The notes under the pieces were generated by a model, which saw only the letters and a list, made by a program, of their open reading frames with translations, had not been told where the DNA came from and did no database searches. Positions 1-6,282 of a stretch of 8,956 bases of DNA are shown one piece after another; the stretch's first letter is position 1; each line of letters opens with the position of its first letter. A program made the position numbers and the translations under genes. The DNA is taken from assembly GCA_026400695.1 (NCBI GenBank), contig JAPLON010000159.1:1-8956 (forward strand), read 5' to 3'. Source of the DNA: Pseudomonadota bacterium (GTDB taxonomy: Bacteria > Pseudomonadota > Alphaproteobacteria > Paracaedibacterales > CAITNM01).

Positions 1-1
1 C

Positions 2-433
2 CATTCCAGTGAAGATTTGATTCATAGTGGTTTTATTGGGTGGGGAAGAAAAATTGTTGGTATCTGCAGAGAAGGGCAGTTAAGCACTACTGATAGCTTG
101 GCAAAATTTTATTTAAAAGATAGGTACCATCGTTTCCAACCAGTGCTGGGTGCTGGCAATATGCATTTGGTTGATACATCAGATGAATATCTTCAACTAT
201 TAAAAAGATCTCATTTAAAAATGCTGGAAGATAGAAATGAAGAAATTATAAGAATAGCTGGTTCTCTTATAGACTTGGCAAAGGTTAAGAAAAGTCGAAT
301 GCCTGCCATAATAAGGCAATCTGTACCAATACTTAATCCTGTTAGTAAACGTAGTTTTTCAACTTTGGCAGCAAGGCCATATTTCAATCCACAAAATTTT
401 CAATTGTTGAGAAGATTTTGTTTGAGAAAATAA
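2..433 (+). CDS. Patatin-like phospholipase, C-terminal fragment cut by left window edge
   Basis: The frame is open from base 2 to the stop at 431-433, so 143 residues are visible and the start lies outside the window. The TTG at 17 has no reason to be the start. The visible part aligns with the C-terminal third of the intact paralogue at 579-1850: both have a W-x6-7-I-x-G/D-x-C-x3-GQLS block, then RYHRF or RYYRF, then a DTSD motif. The catalytic motifs of patatins (GGGxRG, GxSxG, DGG) lie upstream and are not seen, so activity cannot be judged. The last 50 or so residues (after LAKVKKS) are strongly basic and rich in Arg and Lys, and have no counterpart in the two neighbouring paralogues. 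Family membership is inferred from paralogy. A strong terminator follows directly, so this gene ends its own transcript. Confidence 0.75.
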   Translation, partial: HSSEDLIHSGFIGWGRKIVGICREGQLSTTDSLAKFYLKDRYHRFQPVLGAGNMHLVDTSDEYLQLLKRSHLKMLEDRNEEIIRIAGSLIDLAKVKKSRMPAIIRQSVPILNPVSKRSFSTLAARPYFNPQNFQLLRRFCLRK

Positions 434-451
434 TTAAATCTGAGATTACTA

Positions 452-490
452 TTGGGCGCTCTATTATTAAAGGAGCGCCTAATTTTTTTT
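452..490 (+). terminator. Intrinsic terminator after first patatin gene
   Basis: GGCGCTC (455-461) pairs with GAGCGCC (473-479), extended outward by a G-U and two A-U pairs, with a loop of about 10 bases and eight T residues at 483-490. It lies 18 bases after the stop at 433, as expected for a Rho-independent terminator. Confidence 0.9.
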
Positions 491-564
491 AATATTAGCC
501 ATAATTTTCTATTTGTTAACTAATTATTAATTTAAAGAACTACCTGTTGTTATTGAAGGATAAC

Positions 565-579
565 ATGAAGGTGCAATAA
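565..579 (+). other. Four-codon mini-ORF (MKVQ) overlapping the patatin start
   Basis: ATG AAG GTG CAA TAA runs from 565 to 579, and its stop overlaps the ATG of the patatin gene (TAATG). GAAGGA at 555-560 could serve as its ribosome site, though the spacing of four bases is short. It could be a coupling leader or simply chance; the GAAGGTG within it is the ribosome site for the main gene. Confidence 0.25.
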
Positions 580-1850
580 TGTGTGTATTAAAATTTAAAT
601 ATTTATTTTTGATTACTTGTTTTATGGCTATTAACGCCGCAAACACTGAGTGTTTAACGCAACTTGATATGGAATCATCTAAAAATGTCAGCTGCGCTAG
701 CTTAACTGAAAGGTGTGGTCAACTTAATGAATCTATGGCAAATGCCAGTTGCACTAATGGTACGCGACCATATTGGTTACTTTCCCTAGATGGAGGTGGT
801 ATTCGTGGTCTTATGCATTTGCATGCCTTAGTTAAATTAGAGGAGGTTACACAAAAATCAGTAATTGATTTATTTGACGGTGTTGCTGGTACTTCAATAG
901 GTGGTGTTATTGCTTGTTTACTAACTCTGCCAAATCCAGATTTTCCAACGCGTCCGCTTTATTCCGCAAGGGATGTGTTAGAAATAATGTTTGAAAATAA
1001 GGATGAGATGGTTGTTACAAATTGGCAATCGCTTGGGGGAATTTTGGGTACCCACTACAAAACCACACCTGTAATAAATTTTCTGGAAAAAATATTGGGA
1101 AAAAATAACTTTAAAAATCGTTTGCTGCCAACAGTTTTGATAACCCATGATTTGCATTCATATTCTGAAAGACTTATCTCAACAACCGATTCTCAAGATT
1201 TTTATACAAAGGATGTGGCAATGGCAACATGTGCTGCACCAACATATTACGAACCTCAATATGTAAGAACCATTGATTCTTCAAATGAATATCTATTAAG
1301 CGATGGTGGCACAGCCATGAACAACCCCATTCTTGCTGGTATTGCTTTAATTCAACAGCACTATGGCGCTTCTATGAATGATATACACGCTGTTTCATTT
1401 GGTACTGGTGCAGTTGGTGAAAGGCGTAACGGAGATTCTTTACATGGTGGTGGGTGTTTTGATTGGGCTGTTGAGATAGCCGATCTGTGCATAGATGGGC
1501 AGCTAAGCGTTATAGATAGTACGGCTAGGTTATATTTAGGCAACCGCTACTATAGGTTTAATCCACATTTAGGAAAAGGTAATGTGCGTATTGATGATAC
1601 TTCAGATAGGTACACATGCGTATTAAATAATGCTAGCTCGAAAATGCTTAATGGAGATAATAAGTTTTCTGTAGTCGCTGCTGCATTACAAATGGATGCA
1701 AATAATGACGCAGAACTTAAAAAAACAGAAAGGTCTTTTGGAATACATCTGCAAAAAGTGTTGCCACCACGCGTTGCTTGTTCAGCCCCCGTTGCCGCCG
1801 AGTGGTCTTGTTGGGGTATCTTTGGATGGTTAGCTGATCTTTGTGGTTAG
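579..1850 (+). CDS. Secreted patatin-like phospholipase, motifs intact
   Basis: The 423-residue protein starts with a Sec signal peptide: basic residues, a hydrophobic run at about 8-18, and a likely cut after Ala20. All patatin motifs are present: the oxyanion-hole DGGGIRG at 71-77, the nucleophile elbow GTSIGG at 104-109 (Ser106), and the catalytic dyad Asp242 in SDGG, followed by TAMNNP. Patatins are Ser-Asp lipid acyl hydrolases that release fatty acids from membrane lipids, and several intracellular bacteria use them as effectors; use on host membranes here is inference. The ATG at 579 has a GAAGGTG ribosome site at 567-573. The last 28 residues form a Trp/Cys-rich hydrophobic tail (Cys401, Cys411, Cys422) and are locally richer in G+C than the rest of the gene. 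The core is closely related to the product at 2621-3808, which has lost these motifs. Confidence 0.92.
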   Translation: MCVLKFKYLFLITCFMAINAANTECLTQLDMESSKNVSCASLTERCGQLNESMANASCTNGTRPYWLLSLDGGGIRGLMHLHALVKLEEVTQKSVIDLFDGVAGTSIGGVIACLLTLPNPDFPTRPLYSARDVLEIMFENKDEMVVTNWQSLGGILGTHYKTTPVINFLEKILGKNNFKNRLLPTVLITHDLHSYSERLISTTDSQDFYTKDVAMATCAAPTYYEPQYVRTIDSSNEYLLSDGGTAMNNPILAGIALIQQHYGASMNDIHAVSFGTGAVGERRNGDSLHGGGCFDWAVEIADLCIDGQLSVIDSTARLYLGNRYYRFNPHLGKGNVRIDDTSDRYTCVLNNASSKMLNGDNKFSVVAAALQMDANNDAELKKTERSFGIHLQKVLPPRVACSAPVAAEWSCWGIFGWLADLCG

Positions 1851-1876
1851 ACATAGCCATATAAACAAGTATGCAA

Positions 1877-1902
1877 ATGGATCAACAATATAGTTGATCC
1901 AT
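1877..1902. repeat. Perfect 10-bp inverted repeat, six-base loop, no T-run
   Basis: ATGGATCAAC (1877-1886) is the exact reverse complement of GTTGATCCAT (1893-1902). No T-tract follows on either strand, so it is not a standard terminator. It may stabilise the 3' end of the patatin mRNA or be a protein-binding site. Confidence 0.7.
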
Positions 1903-1927
1903 AACATTGTGCTCCTTTTGTATGGGG

Positions 1928-1964
1928 TTAGGTTTGATTGAAAAAACTTAGCCTAATTTTTTTT
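1928..1964 (+). terminator. Probable weak terminator after second patatin gene
   Basis: TTAGG (1928-1932) pairs with CCTAA (1952-1956), with two possible G-U pairs extending the stem outward, and eight T residues follow at 1957-1964. The stem is short and the loop about 19 bases, so efficiency is doubtful. It is the only T-run hairpin between this gene and the next. Confidence 0.45.
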
Positions 1965-2118
1965 AAATATTTCTTTAAATTTTATTCAATTAATTACTTG
2001 TTAATCAGTCTGACTTAAAGTGTAAATTAGAAGTGATTTAGCTAGACATAATGTAAAAATTTAGTAAAATTTTTATAAAATAACCTTTAATTATTTTATG
2101 ATGGTGTATAAATAATGG

Positions 2119-2147
2119 TTGTCGAAATAAAAATATTTGTATATATT
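2119..2147 (+). promoter_or_regulatory. Candidate sigma-70-type promoter for the 92-residue protein
   Basis: TTGTCG (2119-2124) and TATATT (2142-2147) are separated by 17 bases, matching the -35 and -10 consensus at four and five of six positions. The start codon follows about 50 bases after the expected transcription start. The region is so AT-rich that chance matches are common. Confidence 0.35.
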
Positions 2148-2206
2148 ACAAAAAGCTTTTGGCTGCATGTTTTAAATATATTTAAGTTTATGAAGGATTT
2201 TAAGTA

Positions 2207-2485
2207 ATGAAAAAAGTTTTATTATCACTTTTAAGTGTTGTTGCGCTTAGTGCGGCTACTGGAATTGAGGATCAAGGGGTACGTTGTCCAGGAGCACCTC
2301 TTAAGGGATTCACTCAGTGTTTAAATTATAATACTGGACAATTTGAATTCATGGCTAGGCCAGTGGAAGAAGATACTCGCGGAACTATTACATGTCCACC
2401 TACGCCTACCAGAAACCACCCTACAGCATACTTTAACTATCAAATAAACCAATGGATTCGCGTACCAGCAAGTAAGCAAAAATGA
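2207..2485 (+). CDS. Small exported protein with two imperfect Cys-Pro repeats, function unknown
   Basis: I do not recognise this 92-residue protein. Residues 1-17 are a clear Sec signal peptide (MKK, then a Leu/Val/Ser hydrophobic run, likely cut near Ala17). The mature part, about 75 residues, looks like an internal duplication. Repeat one starts CPGAP at 27 and reaches NYNTGQF at 40-46; repeat two starts CPPTP at 63 and reaches NYQINQW at 77-83. Each is C-P-x2-P, 8 or 9 residues, NY-x3-Q-aromatic, then a Pro within six residues. Three cysteines are present (27, 38, 63). The ATG at 2207 has GAAGGA at 2192-2197, nine bases away, and a perfect terminator follows, so it is a complete single-gene unit. 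A secreted binding or accessory protein is possible, but nothing in the sequence shows what it binds. Confidence 0.82.
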   Translation: MKKVLLSLLSVVALSAATGIEDQGVRCPGAPLKGFTQCLNYNTGQFEFMARPVEEDTRGTITCPPTPTRNHPTAYFNYQINQWIRVPASKQK

Positions 2486-2497
2486 AATAGTCGACTC

Positions 2498-2531
2498 TAG
2501 ACATACCAATACCTGGTATGTCTATTTTTTT
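2498..2531 (+). terminator. Intrinsic terminator after the small exported protein
   Basis: TAGACATACC (2498-2507) pairs perfectly with GGTATGTCTA (2515-2524) around a seven-base loop, followed by seven T residues (2525-2531). It begins 13 bases after the stop codon and isolates this gene from the patatin paralogue downstream. Confidence 0.92.
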
Positions 2532-2586
2532 ATATTCTATAGAAATTATTCCATATTAATTAAATATTAATTCTGCGCTCTATATA

Positions 2587-2605
2587 TTGTTTTTGTAAAA
2601 AACAA
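2587..2605 (+). repeat. Short AT hairpin just upstream of a ribosome site
   Basis: TTGTTTTT (2587-2594) pairs with AAAAACAA (2598-2605) around GTA. It ends five bases before the GGAG ribosome site of the degenerate patatin gene. It is weak because all but one pair is A-T, and a regulatory role is speculative. Confidence 0.35.
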
Positions 2606-2620
2606 AATTGGAGCGTGGTA

Positions 2621-3808
2621 ATGCGCGTATTGAAATTGGCTTATTTACTGATTATTGGCAGTTGTATTGTCGTTAATGCAAGTAATAAGTATAGTGTTTT
2701 GCCTGATGATGAAAAGGCATGTTTGCTTACAAGCTGGGACACTCTAAGAGAAGTCTCACAACTAACGGAATTTAAAAAAGATACTCGTACCCATTGGGTG
2801 CTTTCCTTAGATGGTGACGGGTTACATGGTCTTTTAAATCTGCAAGCTCTGGTAAGTCTTGAATTGCTTACAAAGAAATCTGTAATTGATCTGTTCGATG
2901 GTATTGTTGCCACCTCATTTTCTAGCATTATTGCATGCATGCTAACGTTGCCTGATCCTGATAATCCATCGCGTCCAAAATATTCCGCACAAGCAGCCTC
3001 AGATATAATTACGGACGGAATAGATGAAATGTTTAAGACTAATTATTTTTCTTTTGGTGGTTTCTTTGGCGGTTATTATAGAACAGGCCCTTTCAAAAGT
3101 CTTTTAAACAATATATTCGGTGAAAATAACTATAAAAACCGCTTATTACCAACTGCTTTGGTAACGCATGATTTAAACACTAAAAAGGCACGGGTGTTTG
3201 CCACAACTGATGCGCATGATTTTTATACGAAAGATCTGGTTATGGCAGCGACAGCATTTCCAAAATGCTACGAGCCCCAGAAGGTAAAACCTATTGGCTC
3301 TGAAGTTTCTTATTTATTAGGTGATGGTTGTACAGCAATGAATAATCCAACTGCTGCTGGTGTGGCCCTATTACAAAAACATTATGGGGTTGGATTTGAA
3401 GATATTCGAGTATTGTCTTTGGGCAGAACTAGAGGCGATGAGGAAGTTGATACATCCTTATTGTCTGGTGGAAATTTAAGCTGGATGAAAGAAATTATTA
3501 ATTTGCATATAAACGGACAGTCAAATGCTACAGAAAATGCCGCTAGGTCCTTTTTAGGGGAAAATTACTATAGATTTGATATTTATTTAGGACCTTCTTT
3601 TTTTTTCACGGATGCTGCATCACAAGCGGATGTATATACGCAGAATAAGATCTGTGATTTTGAAGCGGTTGCTGAAAAATTGAAAGATATTGCCGATGAA
3701 TATGGAGCTGTTAGAGTGCGGGAACAATCAAGGGGTAGGGTGGTAAGGCGAGATAAAAGCTCATCTAGACAATGTGTTATGGAATGGATGGACTCTATTT
3801 TGAAGTAG
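2621..3808 (+). CDS. Exported patatin paralogue with degraded catalytic motifs
   Basis: The ATG at 2621 is chosen over the GTG at 2615 because GGAG at 2610-2613 lies seven bases from the former and only one from the latter; this gives 395 residues. A signal peptide occupies residues 1-20 (cut after VNA). The protein follows the intact patatin at 579-1850 along its length, sharing SVIDLFDG, NRLLPT, THDL, DFYTKD and TAMNNP. The catalytic signatures have decayed: the oxyanion-hole DGGGIRG is DGDGLHG (64-70), the elbow GTSIGG is ATSFSS (97-102), and SDGG is GDGC (234-237). The likely nucleophile Ser99 and Asp235 remain, but the glycines and the Arg around them are lost. This suggests a pseudoenzyme or a weak or altered hydrolase. 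A nine-T run lies within the gene at 3598-3606. The tail (about 365-395) is basic and unlike those of its paralogues. The stop is 57 bases before argS with no terminator seen between. Confidence 0.9.
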   Translation: MRVLKLAYLLIIGSCIVVNASNKYSVLPDDEKACLLTSWDTLREVSQLTEFKKDTRTHWVLSLDGDGLHGLLNLQALVSLELLTKKSVIDLFDGIVATSFSSIIACMLTLPDPDNPSRPKYSAQAASDIITDGIDEMFKTNYFSFGGFFGGYYRTGPFKSLLNNIFGENNYKNRLLPTALVTHDLNTKKARVFATTDAHDFYTKDLVMAATAFPKCYEPQKVKPIGSEVSYLLGDGCTAMNNPTAAGVALLQKHYGVGFEDIRVLSLGRTRGDEEVDTSLLSGGNLSWMKEIINLHINGQSNATENAARSFLGENYYRFDIYLGPSFFFTDAASQADVYTQNKICDFEAVAEKLKDIADEYGAVRVREQSRGRVVRRDKSSSRQCVMEWMDSILK

Positions 3809-3853
3809 ACAATTGATTATTACTCCCAAGCCGGCTAAATCTATAACTGGTTT

Positions 3854-3868
3854 AGGAGAATGTGTATG
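3854..3868 (+). promoter_or_regulatory. Ribosome site that sets the argS start
   Basis: AGGAG at 3854-3858 is one base from the ATG at 3860 but seven bases from the in-frame ATG at 3866. The second ATG is therefore the likely start, and the two extra residues (Met-Cys) are probably not translated. Confidence 0.75.
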
Positions 3869-5584
3869 CCGTTAGTATTTAGGTTAACTGAATTTATTGA
3901 AAACTGCTTAGAAGAGATCATACCGGGGGCAAGCCTTGAAAAGGTAGTGCTAGAGCCTGCTAAGGATCAAACCCATGGCGATTTGGCAAGTAATGCAGCA
4001 ATGGTTTGTGCCAAAGCAGCAGGTATGTCTCCGCGAGATTTGGCGCATAAGTTAATAGAAAAAATTGAAGAGCATCCAGCAATTGCAAATGCAGCAATAG
4101 CCGGGCCTGGTTTTATTAATTTGACCTTGCATCAAAGTATTTTGCGCTTTGAACTTACTAGGATACTTTCTAGTAATCACAAATACGGTAACAGCAATAT
4201 GGGGGCTGATAAGAAGGCACATGTTGAATATGTTTCAACTAACCCAACTGGCCCAATGCATATTGGTCACGGCCGTAACGCTGTATTGGGTGATACCATT
4301 GCTAGTCTGCTTGAAAAGGTTGGTTATAAGGTAACACGCGAATATTATGTGAACGATGCCGGTGGGCAAACTATTGCGCTGGGGCGGTCTGCTTATATGC
4401 GCTATTTGCAAGCTCTTGGCCAAACAATTTCAGAGGCTGACTTTGATGTTGATATGTATAAGGGCGATTACCTAATTCCAGTTGGGCAAAAGCTGGCAGA
4501 AGTTTATGGCGATTCACTTTTAGACAAACCTGAAACAGAGTGGCTAGAACCGGTACGTTTATTTACTATTGATGCCATGATGGATTATATCAGGGCTGAT
4601 TTAAAGCTTTTGAACATTGTTATGGAATATGCGTCAGAAGCGGCAATTACCAAAGAGGGCTGGGTCGATAAATCTTTAAAGTTGTTAAAAATTAAAGGTG
4701 ATGTATACCAAGGGGTGCTTGAAAAACCCAAGGGGCACCAGGTGGATGATTGGGAAGAACGCCCCCAAGTTTTGTTTAAAGCCACAGCGTACGGTGATGA
4801 TATTGATCGCGCGTTAAAAAAATCTGACGATACCTGGACCTATTTCGCAGGTGATGTGGGCTACCACTACCATAAAATTAGCCGCAACTATGACCTACTG
4901 GTCAATATTTTAGGTTTTGACCACGTTGGTTATGTAAAGCGTTTAACGTCTGCTGTGAAGGCTTTAAAAGCTGATTTGCCCTATGTCATTAAAACCTGCC
5001 AAATGGTAAATTTTGTCGACAATGGACAGCCAGTTCGTATGTCAAAACGTGCAGGAAACTTTATTACAATTAACCAGTTGGTAGAGCGGGTTGGCAAAGA
5101 CGTCGTGCGCTACATGATGGTTTCTCGCCACCAAGACATGATCATTGATTTTGATTTTACCCAAGTGGTTGAGCAATCAAAAGACAACCCATTATTCTAC
5201 ATTCAGTACGCCAATGCGCGCATTCATTCGGTGCTGCGCCATGCTGCGGAAGTGTTTAAAGATATTGATCAAAACCCTTCCCTTGAAAGTTTGGTAGATG
5301 AAGCAGAGTTGAGCTTAATTAAATGCTTAGTTCAGTGGCCTAGGGTTGTGTCATCGGCAGCGTATCACTTAGAGCCGCACCGCATTGCTAACTACTTGTA
5401 CGATCTGGCCGGCATGTTCCACAGCCTTTGGAATAAGGGTAAAGAAAATACGCAGCTGCGCTTTATTGATGAGAAATCACCAACCAAAACCGCAGATCGT
5501 TTGGCGCTGCTAAGGTCAACCGCTTTGATCATTACCGAAGGGCTTGATCTTTTAGGGATTACCCCTGTGGAAGAAATGCGCTAA
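3866..5584 (+). CDS. argS: Arginyl-tRNA synthetase
   Basis: ArgS is a class I synthetase that activates arginine with ATP and loads it onto tRNA-Arg in the cytoplasm; unlike most synthetases it needs the tRNA for the activation step. The 572-residue length is typical. An N-terminal tRNA-recognition domain (about 1-90, with THGDLASN near 36-43) is followed by the Rossmann catalytic domain with HIGH at 132-135, preceded by STNPTGP. MSKR at 392-395 serves as the KMSKS loop, and a C-terminal DALR anticodon-binding domain begins near FYIQYANARIHS (454-465). All key motifs are intact. It heads a tight operon: its stop overlaps the sfsA start by one base. No promoter of its own is convincing; a TATAAC at 3842-3847 lacks a good -35. 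The gene is visibly richer in G+C than the patatin block before it. Confidence 0.98.
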   Translation: MPLVFRLTEFIENCLEEIIPGASLEKVVLEPAKDQTHGDLASNAAMVCAKAAGMSPRDLAHKLIEKIEEHPAIANAAIAGPGFINLTLHQSILRFELTRILSSNHKYGNSNMGADKKAHVEYVSTNPTGPMHIGHGRNAVLGDTIASLLEKVGYKVTREYYVNDAGGQTIALGRSAYMRYLQALGQTISEADFDVDMYKGDYLIPVGQKLAEVYGDSLLDKPETEWLEPVRLFTIDAMMDYIRADLKLLNIVMEYASEAAITKEGWVDKSLKLLKIKGDVYQGVLEKPKGHQVDDWEERPQVLFKATAYGDDIDRALKKSDDTWTYFAGDVGYHYHKISRNYDLLVNILGFDHVGYVKRLTSAVKALKADLPYVIKTCQMVNFVDNGQPVRMSKRAGNFITINQLVERVGKDVVRYMMVSRHQDMIIDFDFTQVVEQSKDNPLFYIQYANARIHSVLRHAAEVFKDIDQNPSLESLVDEAELSLIKCLVQWPRVVSSAAYHLEPHRIANYLYDLAGMFHSLWNKGKENTQLRFIDEKSPTKTADRLALLRSTALIITEGLDLLGITPVEEMR

Positions 5585-6282
5585 TGCAATTTCAAAGTCC
5601 GTTAGTTTATGGGGTTTTAATTAAGCGTTACAAACGCTTTTTGGCTGATGTGCGCTTAGATAGTGGTGAAGAAATTACAGCGCACTGTCCAAACCCTGGG
5701 GCAATGATGGGAATCACCGCACCTGGTTTGCGCGTGGCTTTATCAAAATCTCCAAATTTGGCGCGTAAGCTTGCCTATAGTTGGGAAATGGTGGAGCTAA
5801 ACGGGGTTTGGATTGGGGTGAATACCAGCAATCCTAACCGTATTGTGGGCGAGGCTTTGGGGTTAAATGCCATTCCTGAATTGGCTGGTTATAAGCATTT
5901 TAAGCCTGAGGTAAAGTACGGCCAAAATTCCCGCATCGATTTCCTTTTGAGTGATGGGCCAACAGAATTATGTTTGGTGGAAGTTAAAAATGTGCATTTA
6001 ATTAGAAATGGCACTTTGGCTGAGTTCCCTGATTGCGTAACCGCAAGGGGGGCCAAGCATCAACTAGAGCTGGCAGAGCAAGTGAAAAATGGCATAAGGT
6101 GTGTTTTGCTTTATGTGGTGCAGCGCGGTGAGGCGCAAAGTTTTAGGGTGGCGGCAGACCTTGATCCTGCTTATGCAAAAGCCGCGGAGGCCGCAACTAT
6201 GGCAGGGGTGGAAACATTTGCCTATAGCTGCAATATGCAAGAATGCGGAATTACCCTAAAGCAAAGTTTGCTGATAAAATAA
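5584..6282 (+). CDS. sfsA: SfsA family protein (sugar fermentation stimulation protein homologue)
   Basis: SfsA was named from an E. coli gene that raises maltose fermentation when overproduced; its true biochemical role is unsettled. The fold combines an N-terminal OB-like part with a PD-(D/E)xK nuclease-like C-terminal part. The family signatures are present in this 232-residue protein: CPNPGAM at 35-41, SRID at 116-119, VEVK at 132-135 and FPDCVTARGAKH at 148-159. The Asp119, Glu133 and Lys135 set resembles a metal-dependent nuclease centre. The length is normal for the family. The start overlaps the argS stop as TAATG, with GGAAG at 5569-5573 as ribosome site, and the stop abuts the tilS start. 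The tight packing says the three genes are co-expressed, not that they share a pathway. Confidence 0.97.
   Translation: MQFQSPLVYGVLIKRYKRFLADVRLDSGEEITAHCPNPGAMMGITAPGLRVALSKSPNLARKLAYSWEMVELNGVWIGVNTSNPNRIVGEALGLNAIPELAGYKHFKPEVKYGQNSRIDFLLSDGPTELCLVEVKNVHLIRNGTLAEFPDCVTARGAKHQLELAEQVKNGIRCVLLYVVQRGEAQSFRVAADLDPAYAKAAEAATMAGVETFAYSCNMQECGITLKQSLLIK

Larger units (their letters stand above)
1851..2206 (+). other. AT-rich intergenic region of 356 bases
   Basis: This stretch separates the intact patatin from the small exported protein. It contains a perfect hairpin without a T-run (1877-1902), a weaker hairpin with a T-run (1928-1964), and a candidate promoter with an overlapping dyad (2119-2152). 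I see no coding sequence, tRNA or other RNA gene in it. Between about 1965 and 2118 the sequence is almost only A and T with nothing I can name. Confidence 0.6.

Noticed and set aside
17..433. TTG at 17 as the start of a short complete gene
   Set aside because: The frame continues to the window edge, no ribosome site precedes it, and the protein aligns with the C-terminal part of longer paralogues.
1361..1543. Minus-strand frame of 60 codons inside the intact patatin gene
   Set aside because: Shadow of a clearly coding plus-strand frame, with no start signal or recognisable product.
3813..3847. Possible argS promoter (TTGATT with TATAAC)
   Set aside because: The spacing is 23 bases, and the transcription start would fall on the ribosome site; read-through from the patatin gene is equally possible.
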